A stretch of 64,000 nt of DNA from Palsa-147 sp963771905. GTDB lineage: Bacteria > Acidobacteriota > Terriglobia > Acidiferrales > UBA7541. A program made the translations under genes and the position numbers. The stretch is from NCBI GenBank assembly GCA_963771905.1, contig CAVYVI010000008.1, positions 62,001 through 126,000 on the forward strand, read 5' to 3'. The notes below the pieces were generated by a model that ran no database searches, had not been told where the DNA came from, and worked only from the letters and a program-made list of their open reading frames with translations. This document shows, in pieces, positions 52,014 to 61,304 of this stretch; the first letter of the stretch is position 1; the number at the start of each line of letters is the position of its first letter.

Positions 52014-53021
52014 ATGACGCTGTTGCTGAGCGAAGCAAATGTGCGCGAGCTGTTGACAATGGAGCTTGCGCTCGCGGCGGTGGAAGACTCTTTTCTGCGT
52101 CTCGCGGACGGCTGTGGGTTGCAGCACTCGCGCCAGCGGCTGCATCCGGCATCGGGATCGTACTTGCATTACATGGCGGCGGCGGATTCCCGCGGCGGCT
52201 ATATGGGACTAAAAATCTACACAAGCTCTCCCGACGGCCTGCGCTTTCTCGTGCCATTGTTCCATGCGGTCTCAGGGGAACTTCTTGCGCTGATCGAAGC
52301 CGATTATCTGGGACAGATGCGCACTGGCGCAGCCAGCGGCGTGGCGACGCGCCTGCTCGCGCGGTCGGACGCGCGGACCGTCGGAATTGTCGGGACCGGT
52401 TTGCAGGCGAAGACGCAGTTGCAGGCGATCGCGCTGGTGCGAAATATCGAAACGATACGCGTGTTTGGGCGGGACGCGCAACGACGCGCGAGGTTTGCGC
52501 GCGGGATGGCCGAACTGCTGAGGATCGCGGTCGAGCCCGCAGAATCAGGGGAAGCGGCGGTGAAGAATGCCGATATCGTCGTGACGGCCACCACCGCGAC
52601 GCAGCCGGTTGTTGAGGGCCGCTGGCTGCGCCCGGGCATGCACATCAACGCCATCGGAGCAAATTTTCCGCAAAAGCGGGAGCTCGATTCCGCGGCCGTG
52701 CTTCGCGCGAATGTCATCGTGGCGGATTCCCGAGAACAATCGAAACGCGAAGCGGGCGATTTGATTCAGGCTTTCGGCGAAGACGCGGGACGCTGGGCGA
52801 AAGTGCGCGAGCTGGCGGAAATCGCCGCGGGCCGCGCGGCGGGACGCACGCGCACGGAAGACATCACATTATTTAAATCGAATGGCATCGCCATCGAAGA
52901 CATTGTGACCGCTGGTAGAATCTACGAAAAAGCCGTCGAGCGAGGGATGGGACGGCAGATGCCGCTTTGGGAAAAGGATGTGCGGCTCGGGGACGTGCGG
53001 TCGAGCGGCCCGAAGTCCTAG
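52014..53021 (+). CDS. ornithine cyclodeaminase/mu-crystallin family protein
   Basis: 335 residues. The NAD(P) site GIVGTGLQAKTQLQA follows a substrate domain with GLKIYTSSPDG and ALIEADYLGQMRTGAASGVAT (substrate Lys/Arg region). Family members act on amino or imino acids (ornithine, alanine, ketimines). The terminal GRIYEKAVERGMGRQM is usual. Four-base overlap at the stop with the convergent anti-sigma gene. Confidence 0.88.
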   Translation: MTLLLSEANVRELLTMELALAAVEDSFLRLADGCGLQHSRQRLHPASGSYLHYMAAADSRGGYMGLKIYTSSPDGLRFLVPLFHAVSGELLALIEADYLGQMRTGAASGVATRLLARSDARTVGIVGTGLQAKTQLQAIALVRNIETIRVFGRDAQRRARFARGMAELLRIAVEPAESGEAAVKNADIVVTATTATQPVVEGRWLRPGMHINAIGANFPQKRELDSAAVLRANVIVADSREQSKREAGDLIQAFGEDAGRWAKVRELAEIAAGRAAGRTRTEDITLFKSNGIAIEDIVTAGRIYEKAVERGMGRQMPLWEKDVRLGDVRSSGPKS

Positions 53022-53257
53022 CGGTGAGCGCGCTGGAGCTTTTCGCGAAGTGCGTTGTGCAGGCGGTTCCGCGTATCTTCCGGCAGAGGGACTGCGTCGG
53101 AATTGCAGTAAATATTGATGGTCTTCCGGCACGTGTCCACGACCAGCCTACATCGCTTGCACTTTTGCAAGTGCGTTTCGAGTTCGGCGCGCAAGCCCGG
53201 ATCGAGGGCGTCGTCGAGGTAACTCGAAAGTTCTTCAATCAGGTTCGTACATTTCAC
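53018..53257 (-). CDS. zinc-finger anti-sigma factor (short)
   Basis: 79 residues: zf-HC2 motif in ETHLQKCKRCRLVV (H-x3-C-x2-C) and a short C-terminal helix, with no membrane segment. It resembles ZAS-type cytosolic anti-sigma factors such as RsrA. Its ATG overlaps the stop of the upstream ECF sigma gene (ATGA). It should bind that sigma factor. Confidence 0.87.
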   Translation of the reverse strand: MKCTNLIEELSSYLDDALDPGLRAELETHLQKCKRCRLVVDTCRKTINIYCNSDAVPLPEDTRNRLHNALREKLQRAHR

Positions 53258-53931
53258 TGTTTCTCACCCTGCCGAAAGTACCGATTCAACTTCTGGCGCA
53301 GCTTGAGCCGTGCACGAAGCAATCGTGATTTTACCGCGGGCACCGAAAGATCAAGGACCTCCGCCGTCTCTTCGGTGGATAATTCTTCGATGTCGCGGAG
53401 TTGGAAAACGATTCGAAAAGATGGATCGAGTTCGTTGATTACGGTACTCAGGATCCCCTGTAATTCGGCCTGTTTATAGCGCTCCTCGGGCGACGGGCCC
53501 CAGTCTTCCACCTCGCGAAAGAACGCCTCCTCCCCGGTTTCGATTTGCTCGTCGAGGGATTGTTCGTTGGGGCGGCGCTTGCGGAGCTTCATCAGCGCCT
53601 GATTGACGGCGATCCGCACCAGCCAAGTGTAGAAACGGGAGTTGCCCTGAAATCCGGGCAGATGCTCGTAGGCCTTGAGAAACGCCTCTTGCATGACGTC
53701 TTCGGCGTCCTCGCGATTACCGGTGATGTTCATGCCAAGCCGGAAAATCTTGCGCTCGTAGCGGTTAACCAGGGATTCGAAAGCGGTGATATCGCCGGCC
53801 CGAGCCGCGGTAACCAGCGACAGCTCGTCGTCCACGGGGACCGTAGACGTCGCGGCGCTGCCAGCGGGTATCGGAGAAGTCCGACCGGGCAACGAAGAAG
53901 GATCGGTTGGATTCAATTTGGGTGTACTCAT
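53254..53931 (-). CDS. ECF-type RNA polymerase sigma factor
   Basis: 225 residues. Region 2: LVNRYERKIFRLGMNITGNREDAEDVMQEAFLKAY and FYTWLVRIAVNQALM; region 4: LRDIEELSTEETAEVLDLSVPAVKSRLLRARLKL. The first 35 residues are a Ser/Pro-rich extension. Translationally coupled to the anti-sigma gene. Confidence 0.92.
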   Translation of the reverse strand: MSTPKLNPTDPSSLPGRTSPIPAGSAATSTVPVDDELSLVTAARAGDITAFESLVNRYERKIFRLGMNITGNREDAEDVMQEAFLKAYEHLPGFQGNSRFYTWLVRIAVNQALMKLRKRRPNEQSLDEQIETGEEAFFREVEDWGPSPEERYKQAELQGILSTVINELDPSFRIVFQLRDIEELSTEETAEVLDLSVPAVKSRLLRARLKLRQKLNRYFRQGEKQ

Positions 53932-54185
53932 TCGAGATTGCCTGCCGAGCCGCAGTCAGGCACATAGACAGGGTAGCACAGACAGCAAATCCGCGCCCCA
54001 ATGGGGAACTGCGGTCATTTGGAGCGCGGCGCGGAGGCTTTCGGGCACGGAGCGTTCCTGCGAGTTCCTCCGCCCTTTCCGTTTTCGACTCGAACGGATA
54101 TCCTAATCCCTCCCGAGCCCGCCGCCGGAGTTGGCGGGAGCGTGAGTCCGGCGATAAGTGCTCGTTTCAAGCGGAGATACTGAAG

Positions 54186-54989
54186 ATGTCGACGGTGGAC
54201 AAAGACAAGCCACTGCTGCATTACCACGTGGAAAAAGGCCTCGCGATACTTGAGCTGGACGATCCGCCGGCGAATACGTACTCGTACGAAATGATGCAGC
54301 AGCTCGACGCAGCCATCCTGAAGGCGAGGATGGATGAAAATGTGCATGTTTTGGTGCTGCGAGGTAAGGGCGAAAAGTTCTTCTGCGCGGGCGCGAGCAT
54401 CGGAATGCTCACGGCGGCGACGCCGGAATTCAAGTACTACTTCTGCCTGCATGCCAACGAGACGCTTTGCCGCCTCGAGCAGACGCCGAAACTCGTGATC
54501 GCGGCGCTGAACGGACACACGGTGGGCGGTGGTCTGGAAGTGGCGCTGGCCTGCGACATTCGCATCGCGCGGAAGGATGGCGGGAAGATCGGTTTGCCCG
54601 AAGTGACTCTCGGCGTACTGCCAGGGACGGGTGGAACGCAGAGACTTTCGCGAGTGATCGGCCGGGCGCGAGCACTCGAGCTGATGGCCACGGGGAGAAC
54701 TTTTAGCTTCGAGGAGGCGCAAGGGATGGGGCTGGTGAACCACGTGTACGGCGGTGAGACGTTCTGGAGCGACGTCGTTACATACGCCAAGCAATTCTGT
54801 CCGCCGAACAAGGCGTCGCGAGCGGTTGGGCGAATTAAGCGAGCGGTGATAACGGGCTCGGAAATTCCGTTTGCGGAGGCGCTGGCCTTCGAGCGAGAGC
54901 TGCAGCAATTGTGTTTCACAAGCGAGGACGCTAAAGAGGGGCTGAAAGCGTACCTCGAGAAGCGCGCGCCGGAATTCAAGGGACGCTGA
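54186..54989 (+). CDS. enoyl-CoA hydratase/isomerase (first)
   Basis: 267 residues, crotonase fold. The oxyanion loop is FFCAGASIGML, then ALNGHTVGGGLEVALACDIR, and LPEVTLGVLPGTGGTQRLSRVIG with the catalytic Glu in LPEV and a second Glu in RALELM. The long reading frame to 53907 is only upstream DNA; ATG 54186 fits the family. Probably acts on short- or medium-chain enoyl-CoA. First gene of the acyl-CoA group. Confidence 0.9.
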   Translation: MSTVDKDKPLLHYHVEKGLAILELDDPPANTYSYEMMQQLDAAILKARMDENVHVLVLRGKGEKFFCAGASIGMLTAATPEFKYYFCLHANETLCRLEQTPKLVIAALNGHTVGGGLEVALACDIRIARKDGGKIGLPEVTLGVLPGTGGTQRLSRVIGRARALELMATGRTFSFEEAQGMGLVNHVYGGETFWSDVVTYAKQFCPPNKASRAVGRIKRAVITGSEIPFAEALAFERELQQLCFTSEDAKEGLKAYLEKRAPEFKGR

Positions 54990-55215
54990 GCGCCACTACG
55001 AGCAGCGCGCGAGACCGAGCGGCTTGCAGGTTGGATCCGTGTGGATCAACACCGATGATATTTACGGCCCCCAGCGGCCTTTGAGGGTTATAAAATGGAC
55101 GGACACGGCCCCGTTTAATATGCACGCCATTGAAAGCGAGATCCAGTTCTAGCGCGTGCCGACGGACCCGAAAGATTCGACGGGCCGATGATGTGCGGAC
55201 GTGGGGTGAACGCGG

Positions 55216-55728
55216 ATGCGGACGCTGCCTGACTATCTCCGAAAAGGAATGAAGCTGGTTGTCGTCGGATGCAATCCGGGCGAACGCTCGGCGCGCGTCG
55301 GGCATTACTACGCCGGCCGTGGGAATCAGTTCTGGCCGATCCTGTATGAATCGGGGGTGATTCCGGAGCTGCTGGATTACAACGATGACAAGCGTCTGGT
55401 TGAGTTCGGCATCGGGATGACCGATCTCGTGAAGCGGCCGACGAAGTGTATCGAAGACATCGAGCGGCAGGAATTCGCGGAAGGGCGCGTGTTGCTGGCG
55501 CAGAAGCTGGAAGAGCTGAAGCCGCATGTCGTGGCGTTCAACGGCAAGATGGTCTACGAGAGATTTTCCGGGCGGACGTGCAAGCTGGGCTTGCAGAAAG
55601 AGACGCTCTATGGCGCGCGGGTATTCGTGCTGCCTTCCACGAGCGGGCAGAACGCGGGAACCGAGCGCGGCGTGAAGATGCGCTACTTCAAGAAGCTTGC
55701 GGCGCTGCTGAAGAGTCTGAAGAATTAA
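55216..55728 (+). CDS. mug: mismatch-specific uracil-DNA glycosylase (Mug/TDG type)
   Basis: 170 residues. The active-site motif GCNPGERSARVGHYYAG holds the catalytic Asn, with FWPILYESGVIP and the closing PSTSGQNA loop. Excises U and thymine-like lesions from G mismatches. Start ATG 55216. It sits between two enoyl-CoA hydratase genes, a placement with no obvious link to its function. Confidence 0.92.
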   Translation: MRTLPDYLRKGMKLVVVGCNPGERSARVGHYYAGRGNQFWPILYESGVIPELLDYNDDKRLVEFGIGMTDLVKRPTKCIEDIERQEFAEGRVLLAQKLEELKPHVVAFNGKMVYERFSGRTCKLGLQKETLYGARVFVLPSTSGQNAGTERGVKMRYFKKLAALLKSLKN

Positions 55729-55758
55729 AGCGAAAAAAGATTCAGGAGGAGCAATTCG

Positions 55759-56571
55759 TTGGGGAATACCGTGCAGACAGCAAGCGTGAGAGTGATTGTC
55801 GAGGAACGCGGCGGCGAAATTCTGACGATCCGTCTGAATCGCCCGGACCGGCTCAACGCGCTGAATGTGGAGCTCGGCACGGCGCTCGCGGATTCGCTGC
55901 GGAATGCGAGCGAGGATTCGTCCGTGCGTGCGGTGGTGCTGACCGGCGCCGGACGCGCGTTTTGCGCCGGCGGAGATTTGAGCGTGCTGCGCGACGCGCG
56001 CGCGCGTAACGCCGCAAACGAGCTGGAAGCTCTGGTCCGCACGGGGAAAGAGATCGCGCTACTGATTGCGTCCATGCCGAAGCCGGTGCTGGGATCGATC
56101 AACGGAGCCGCGGCGGGCGGCGGAGCGAATCTGGCGCTGGGATGCGATTTGCGAATCGCGTCGGAGCAGGCGTTTTTCGGCGAAAGCTTTTCCAACCTCG
56201 GCCTCTATCCGGATTTCGGCGGGACGTATTTTCTGCCGCGGCTGGTGGGCCCGGCGCGGGCTGCGGAACTTTTCTATAGCGGCGAAATGATTCCGGCGGA
56301 CGAGGCGCTCCGATTGGGAATTTACAATCGCGTCGTACCCTTGGACCGGCTGGTCGAGGAAACGCGCGAGGTTGCAGAGCGTCTCGCAGCGGCGCCGCCG
56401 ATCGCCGCGCGGCTCGTGAAGGACCGGCTCTTCGGATCCGATCTCGCCGCGCTGGAAAGCGCGCTCGATGAGGAGATCCGGCGCCAGGTCGAGTGCTTCA
56501 GCTCCGACGACTGCGCCGAAGGCCTGGCCGCGTTTTTCGAAAAGCGCCGCCCGCAGTTCCGCGGGAAGTAG
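55759..56571 (+). CDS. enoyl-CoA hydratase/isomerase (second)
   Basis: 270 residues, TTG start with AGGAGG eight bases upstream. Motifs: VVLTGAGRAFCAGGDLS, INGAAAGGGANLALGCDLR, NLGLYPDFGGTYFLPRLVG. At the site of the general acid/base, Glu is replaced (LGLYPDFGG), so dehydration may not be its main reaction; isomerase or hydrolase function is possible. Precedes the CoA-transferase genes. Confidence 0.87.
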   Translation: MGNTVQTASVRVIVEERGGEILTIRLNRPDRLNALNVELGTALADSLRNASEDSSVRAVVLTGAGRAFCAGGDLSVLRDARARNAANELEALVRTGKEIALLIASMPKPVLGSINGAAAGGGANLALGCDLRIASEQAFFGESFSNLGLYPDFGGTYFLPRLVGPARAAELFYSGEMIPADEALRLGIYNRVVPLDRLVEETREVAERLAAAPPIAARLVKDRLFGSDLAALESALDEEIRRQVECFSSDDCAEGLAAFFEKRRPQFRGK

Positions 56572-56653
56572 CTCAGGCGCTTCGTACCAGATTGTAGATC
56601 GCGGCGGCGTGTGCGTCCGGAATGTGTTAGGCGCGGAAAGGCATCCTCAAAAA

Positions 56654-57445
56654 GTGGCGGCGGCTTCCACAGAAGCTCAAATCGCGGCGCGCGGCTATAC
56701 CTACAGCGAACTGATGGTTGCCGCCGCAGCGCGGGAAATCGGCGACGGCGAGCTGGTGTTCGTCGGGATGCGCTTGCCGATGCTGGCATTTCTGGTGGCG
56801 AAGAGGGCGCACGCACCTCGCGCTGTCGGGCTGTACGAGAATGGATTGATTCGCGAAACTCCGTCGCCTGAGCTTCTGTACACGATGGGCGATTCGCCGA
56901 ATCTGCGCGGTGCGACGCAGAGCGGGCAGATGCTCGATGTCATGGGCTTGCTGCAGCAGGGACGCGTAAATGTGGGTTTTCTCGGCGCGGCGGAAGTGGA
57001 TCGGTTCGGCAATCTGAATTCGACGTGGGGCGATCGTCACGGGGACGCCCAGCGCTTGCCGGGCTCCGGTGGCGCCTGCGACATCGCGTGCCTCGCGCAG
57101 CGCACGGTGGTGCTGCTGGCGCACGAACGCTCGCGATTTCGCGAGCGCGTCGGATACATCACTTCGCCCGGCTATGGCCGCGGCAACGGCTGGCGCGCGG
57201 CGCAAGGGCTTCCAGCGCGATCCGGACCTTCGGCGTTTATCACCACGCTCGGCATTCTGCGATTCGGCAGCGATGGTGAAGCGTTTCTGGCGTCGGTGCA
57301 TCCCGGCGTTGCCTTCGAAGACGTGCTGGAGAATACGGGCTGGACGCTGCGCGTAGCGGACAATCTCATCGAGACGCCGGCGCCCACCGAAGAGGAATTG
57401 GCGGCGATGCGCTCTCTCGATCCCAATCATTTTTGGACGAAATAA
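56654..57445 (+). CDS. CoA-transferase beta subunit (glutaconate/IpdB type)
   Basis: 263 residues. YTYSELMVAAAAREIGDGEL is the standard opening; LVAKRAHAPRAVGLYENG holds the probable catalytic Glu, and GRVNVGFLGAAEVDRFGNLN is the CoA-binding region. GTG 56654 is the most likely start; GTG 56609 and 56624 are possible. Pairs with the next gene. May act as a CoA-transferase, or as a CoA ring hydrolase like IpdAB. Confidence 0.85.
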   Translation: MAAASTEAQIAARGYTYSELMVAAAAREIGDGELVFVGMRLPMLAFLVAKRAHAPRAVGLYENGLIRETPSPELLYTMGDSPNLRGATQSGQMLDVMGLLQQGRVNVGFLGAAEVDRFGNLNSTWGDRHGDAQRLPGSGGACDIACLAQRTVVLLAHERSRFRERVGYITSPGYGRGNGWRAAQGLPARSGPSAFITTLGILRFGSDGEAFLASVHPGVAFEDVLENTGWTLRVADNLIETPAPTEEELAAMRSLDPNHFWTK

Positions 57446-57466
57446 CAGGAAACAGGCTGACCGACG

Positions 57467-58390
57467 ATGACTGCTGGCTCCAAATTGATGAGCATGCGCG
57501 ATGCAATCGCGAAGCACGTTCCTTCGGGCTCGATGGTTCTTCTCGGCGCGCAACTCGAGCAAATGATTCCGTTCGCCGCGGGCCACGAACTGATTCGCCA
57601 GGGTCGGCGTGATTTGACGCTGGTCGGACCGATTTCAGACATCTTGTTCGATCAAATGATTGGTGCGGGCTGCGCTTCGCGCGTGATGGCGGCGTGGGTC
57701 GGGAATGTCTCGGCGGGCGTGGGGTATTGCTTCCGGCGCGCAGCGGAGCAGAATATTCCCCGACGCGTCGACGTGACCGACTATTCGAATTTCACGATGG
57801 CGCTCGCGCTCCATGCGGCGGCGCTCGGCATTCCGTTTCTTCCGACGTATTCGACCCTGGGTAGCGATCTTCTGAAGAAGAATGGGAATCTGCGCGAATT
57901 TTCCTCGCCGGTCAGCGAAGAAAAATTCGTGGCCGTGCGCGCACTGCGGCCGGACGTGTCGATTCTTCATGTGCAGCGCGCGGACGAATTAGGCAATGCG
58001 CATCTTTGGGGAAGCCTGGGGGTCGCGGTGGATGCCGCGCGAGCGGCGCGGAAAGTTGTTGTTGTCGCGGAGGAAATTGTCGCGCCGGAGGTGATCGCGT
58101 CAGACCCCAATCGCACGCTCGTGCCGGGATTTCTGGTCGCCGCCGTCGTGCACGAGTCCGGAGGTGCGCATCCGTCACCCGTGCAGGGTTATTACGGCCG
58201 GGATCATGCGTTCTTTTCCGAGTATCACGAACAGAGCCGGAAGCTCGAAGATTTCGAGAATTGGCTGGGGCGCTGGGTCGTGCGCGTGGCCAATCGCGGA
58301 GAATACTGGACCGCACTCGGCTCCGAACGCACCGCAGCGCTGGCGGTGCGCGAGCACGCCTATTCGGCGTCGGCCGATTTCGGCTATTGA
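57467..58390 (+). CDS. CoA-transferase alpha subunit (glutaconate/IpdA type)
   Basis: 307 residues. KLMSMRDAIAKHVPSGSMVLLG is the alpha-subunit opening, followed by FAAGHELIRQGRRDLTLVGP and VDVTDYSNFTMALALHAAALG, then LRPDVSILHVQRADELGNAHLWG with the family sugar/CoA loop. ATG 57467. Forms the enzyme with the beta subunit upstream; gene order beta-alpha is the reverse of many operons. Confidence 0.87.
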   Translation: MTAGSKLMSMRDAIAKHVPSGSMVLLGAQLEQMIPFAAGHELIRQGRRDLTLVGPISDILFDQMIGAGCASRVMAAWVGNVSAGVGYCFRRAAEQNIPRRVDVTDYSNFTMALALHAAALGIPFLPTYSTLGSDLLKKNGNLREFSSPVSEEKFVAVRALRPDVSILHVQRADELGNAHLWGSLGVAVDAARAARKVVVVAEEIVAPEVIASDPNRTLVPGFLVAAVVHESGGAHPSPVQGYYGRDHAFFSEYHEQSRKLEDFENWLGRWVVRVANRGEYWTALGSERTAALAVREHAYSASADFGY

Positions 58391-58406
58391 GGCAAATGGG
58401 AGCGGC

Positions 58407-58745
58407 ATGAGCGAAGATTTGATGGCCAATCTTGAAATTACGCCGCGTGAAGTGAAGCAGCGGCTCGAGAAGAGCGAGAAATTCCTATTCGTGGACGTGC
58501 GTGAGCCGTGGGAGCATGAAACCTCGCGAATCGAGGGAACGAAGCTGATTCCGCTGCGCGATGTCCCCGCGAGTCTTGGCGCGCTCGAATCGGCCGGCGC
58601 CGTGGTTCTGTTCTGTCATCACGGGATGCGCAGCCTCGATGCGGCAACGTGGCTGCGGTCGCAGGGCGTGAAAGGCGCACGCTCGATGAGCGGCGGAATC
58701 GATCGTTGGGCGATAGAAATTGATCCCGGCGTCCCACGTTATTGA
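58407..58745 (+). CDS. rhodanese-like sulfurtransferase
   Basis: 112 residues, one rhodanese domain: FLFVDVREPWEHETSRI, IPLRDVPASL and the active loop LFCHHGMRSLDAA (C-x2-G-x-R), so the catalytic Cys is present. Carries persulfide sulfur. Part of the same operon as the CoA-transferase. Confidence 0.9.
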   Translation: MSEDLMANLEITPREVKQRLEKSEKFLFVDVREPWEHETSRIEGTKLIPLRDVPASLGALESAGAVVLFCHHGMRSLDAATWLRSQGVKGARSMSGGIDRWAIEIDPGVPRY

Positions 58746-58783
58746 GCGCGGGAAGGCGTCGGAGCGCGGCCAGGAGAGTGACG

Positions 58784-59194
58784 ATGAGGCAGAAACGAGC
58801 CAAAAAGAAATCTGCGAAGACGCCTGCGAACGCGCCGCGCCGGGCGAAGGCCGCAGGCTTGGTCCAGTTCCTTCAGAAGCCGACGTGCACGACCTGCCGC
58901 AAGGCACGCGAGTATCTCGAAAATCGCGGCGTGGAACTGCATTTCCGGAATCTCGACAAGCAGCGATTAAGCGCCGAAGAACTCGAAAAATTGATCGGAG
59001 ATCGCGACCACAAAGAATTCCTCAATACGCGGAACGAACAGTACCGCGAGCGGAAAATGAAAGAAAATCCGCCCTCGCGAGACGAGGCGATTCAGCTCAT
59101 GGCGCAGAATCCGAATCTCATTCGGCGCCCAGTCGTCCTCGCGGGCGGCCGCGTTGTCCTGGGCTTCGATCCCGACGAATACAGCTCACTCTAA
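58784..59194 (+). CDS. ArsC/Spx-family protein
   Basis: 136 residues, ATG 58784 behind AGGAGAG. A basic N-terminal tail (about 25 residues) precedes the thioredoxin-like ArsC/Spx domain: FLQKPTCTTCRKAREYLENR (C-x2-C), NLDKQRLSAEELEKL and LIRRPVVLAGGRVVLGF. The second Cys may form a redox switch. Function could be arsenate reduction or Spx-type regulation. Confidence 0.85.
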   Translation: MRQKRAKKKSAKTPANAPRRAKAAGLVQFLQKPTCTTCRKAREYLENRGVELHFRNLDKQRLSAEELEKLIGDRDHKEFLNTRNEQYRERKMKENPPSRDEAIQLMAQNPNLIRRPVVLAGGRVVLGFDPDEYSSL

Positions 59195-59209
59195 AGGACC
59201 TCTCGACTC

Positions 59210-60064
59210 GTGCAGCCCATCATCGATATCCATATTCACATCCAGCCGCACGCGATGTTCAAGCCGAGCGCGCTGAAGCTGGTTCAGCATGGACGCAAGG
59301 ATTTCGACGCGATCGAGAAATATTCGGAAAGTCCGGCGGAGTTTTTGAAATTTCTCGACGAAGCGGGGATCGAACGGGCCGGGCTCATCAATTACGTCAG
59401 CCCGGACGTCATCGGCTTTCCGCCCGAAGTGAACGATTGGTGCGCGCGCTATTGCGCGGCTGAGCCGAAGCGGCTGCTGGGGTTCGGCTCGGTGCATCCG
59501 AAATACGTGCCCGATGCAGGCGCCGAGGTCGAGCGGCTAAAAGAGATCGGAATTCGCGGGCTGAAGGTGCATCCTTCCCACCAATTGTTCGCGCCAAACG
59601 CGTATCGCGACGGATTCGGGCCGCTCGCAGCGATGTACGAGAAAGCTCAGGAAGTGGGATTGCCCATTATGATTCATACGGGCACTTCGATCTTTCCCGG
59701 CGCGCGAAATCTCTATGCCCAGCCATTGCTCGCCGACGATCTGGGGGTTGATTTTCCCGATCTGGTGGTGATTCTGGCGCATGGCGGACGGCCGCTATGG
59801 ATGAGTGAGGCGTTTTTTCTCGTCCGGCGGCACAAGAACATGTACATGGACATCTCTGGAATTCCGCCGCAGAAGTTGATGGAGTATTTCCCGCGGATCG
59901 AGGAGATTGCCGACAAGATTCTGTTCGGCACGGATTGGCCGGGGCCGGGAGTGCCCGGGGTGCGCGGGAACATCGATAAATTCCGCGCGCTGCCGATTTC
60001 AGCCGCGGTGCAGCAGAAAATTCTCTACGACAACGCCGCGCGGCTTTTTCCCGTGCGCAGCTGA
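59210..60064 (+). CDS. amidohydrolase-2 family protein
   Basis: 284 residues, GTG 59210. Metal ligands are visible as DIHIHIQP (H-x-H), IMIHTGT, ILAHGGRP and FGTDWP. The family includes decarboxylases and hydrolases of aromatic and hydroxy acids. Fifth or sixth gene of the acyl-CoA group, next to a degraded hydroxyacyl-CoA dehydrogenase; a role in aromatic or carboxylate catabolism is likely. Confidence 0.85.
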   Translation: MQPIIDIHIHIQPHAMFKPSALKLVQHGRKDFDAIEKYSESPAEFLKFLDEAGIERAGLINYVSPDVIGFPPEVNDWCARYCAAEPKRLLGFGSVHPKYVPDAGAEVERLKEIGIRGLKVHPSHQLFAPNAYRDGFGPLAAMYEKAQEVGLPIMIHTGTSIFPGARNLYAQPLLADDLGVDFPDLVVILAHGGRPLWMSEAFFLVRRHKNMYMDISGIPPQKLMEYFPRIEEIADKILFGTDWPGPGVPGVRGNIDKFRALPISAAVQQKILYDNAARLFPVRS

Positions 60065-60074
60065 GGGCCAGCAG

Positions 60075-60674
60075 ACGGACCTAAAGACGATTACGGTGAT
60101 TGGCGCGGGAACGATGGGGCGCGGCATCGCGTGCGTCGCGGCGCAAGGCGGCTACCGCACCGTGCTCGAAGATATATCGGCCGAGTCGCTTGAGCAGGCG
60201 ATTGCGTGGATCCGCCAGAGCCTCGAGGAAGGCGTATGCCGTGGCAGGTTGACACTCGAGCAGCAGGAACAGGCGCTCCGACTGATTTCGACCTCGCGTT
60301 CGATCGATGAGTCGATTCGGGGGTCCGACCTGGTCATCGAGGCTGTGCCTGACGAAATGGAAACGAAGCTCGAGATCTTCACGATTCTTGACAAATTCGC
60401 GAAGCCCGGAGCGATTCTGGCGAGCAATACGTCGTCGCTTTCGGTTACGGAAATCGCAACGATCACGTTCCGCGCCGAGAGCTGCGTCGGCATGCGTTTC
60501 TTTAATCCGGTGCCGAAAACGAAGCTGCTCGAAGTCGTGCGCGCGCTCGAAACTTCGGACGAGACGATCGCCGCGTGCGCGGAAGTCGGGCGGAGGATGG
60601 GCAAGCAAGTCGTAGTGGTGCGGGAGTCCGGGCGTGACGCTTATGAATATCCAAAGTCGACCAACAAGCCATAG
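60075..60674 (+). pseudogene. 3-hydroxyacyl-CoA dehydrogenase, degraded
   Basis: The NAD domain is present: KTITVIGAGTMGRGIACVAA, SDLVIEAVPDEMETKLEIF and ASNTSSLSVTEIA, MRFFNPVPKTKLLEVVRAL. Two lesions suggest loss of function. There is no standard start codon in frame before TITVIGAG (codons read CTA-AAG-ACG), and the C-terminal dimerisation domain is missing: after GKQVVVVRES the frame jumps to GRDAYEYPKS, which matches the last few residues of the normal protein. About 100 residues are lost. Remaining length about 200 residues against a usual 280-290. Confidence 0.75.
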
Positions 60675-60761
60675 CGGTAGGAGCGGCGCAGGAGCGCGAT
60701 GCGCCGCATGCGCTTCCGGCGTTGATGCCGCCGCACAAGTCGCGGCGAATAAAGGCGATTC

Positions 60762-61304
60762 ATGAATCGAGCTCTTTCCGAGCGGATTGTCATTCAGCGA
60801 GGCGACATAACTGAGATGGAGACGGACGCGATCGTCAACGCGGCCAACAATGATTTGCAACTCGGCGGAGGCGTGGCGGGTGCGATCCGGCGAAACGGCG
60901 GAGATGAAATTCAACGCGAATGCGACGCCATTGGGTCGATCCCGATTGGAAGCGCGGCGATCACAACCGGCGGAAAATTGAAGGCGCGCTTCGTCATCCA
61001 CGCCGCGAGCATGCAACTTGGCGGGCAGACGAACGCAAAGGCGCTACGGAGTTCAATGGCGATTTCGCTGCGCATTGCCGCGGACAAGAAGCTCAAGACG
61101 ATTGCATTTCCGGCCGTCGGCACGGGAATCGCCGGATTTCCGATCGACGAATGCGCGGAGATCATGCTCGAAGAAGTCGCGAAGCATCTAAGCGGCGACA
61201 CCTCTCTCCAGAAGGTGCATTTTGTGCTGTTCGATGAGGAAGCGTTGAAGGCGTTTGAGCGCGCCGCGAGAAGAATGCTCAAGGCCGGGAAAGCCAGCGC
61301 GTGA
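60762..61304 (+). CDS. macro-domain protein (ADP-ribose binding)
   Basis: 180 residues. Macro-domain features: IVIQRGDITEMETDAIVNAANNDLQLGGGVAGAI and TIAFPAVGTGIAGFP, then FVLFDEEALKAF. It is a short single-domain form that may hydrolyse ADP-ribosyl groups or O-acetyl-ADP-ribose. Its stop overlaps the next start by four bases. Confidence 0.9.
   Translation: MNRALSERIVIQRGDITEMETDAIVNAANNDLQLGGGVAGAIRRNGGDEIQRECDAIGSIPIGSAAITTGGKLKARFVIHAASMQLGGQTNAKALRSSMAISLRIAADKKLKTIAFPAVGTGIAGFPIDECAEIMLEEVAKHLSGDTSLQKVHFVLFDEEALKAFERAARRMLKAGKASA

Noticed and set aside
60675..60761. possible remnant of the lost C-terminal dehydrogenase domain
   Set aside because: No reading frame here resembles the family.
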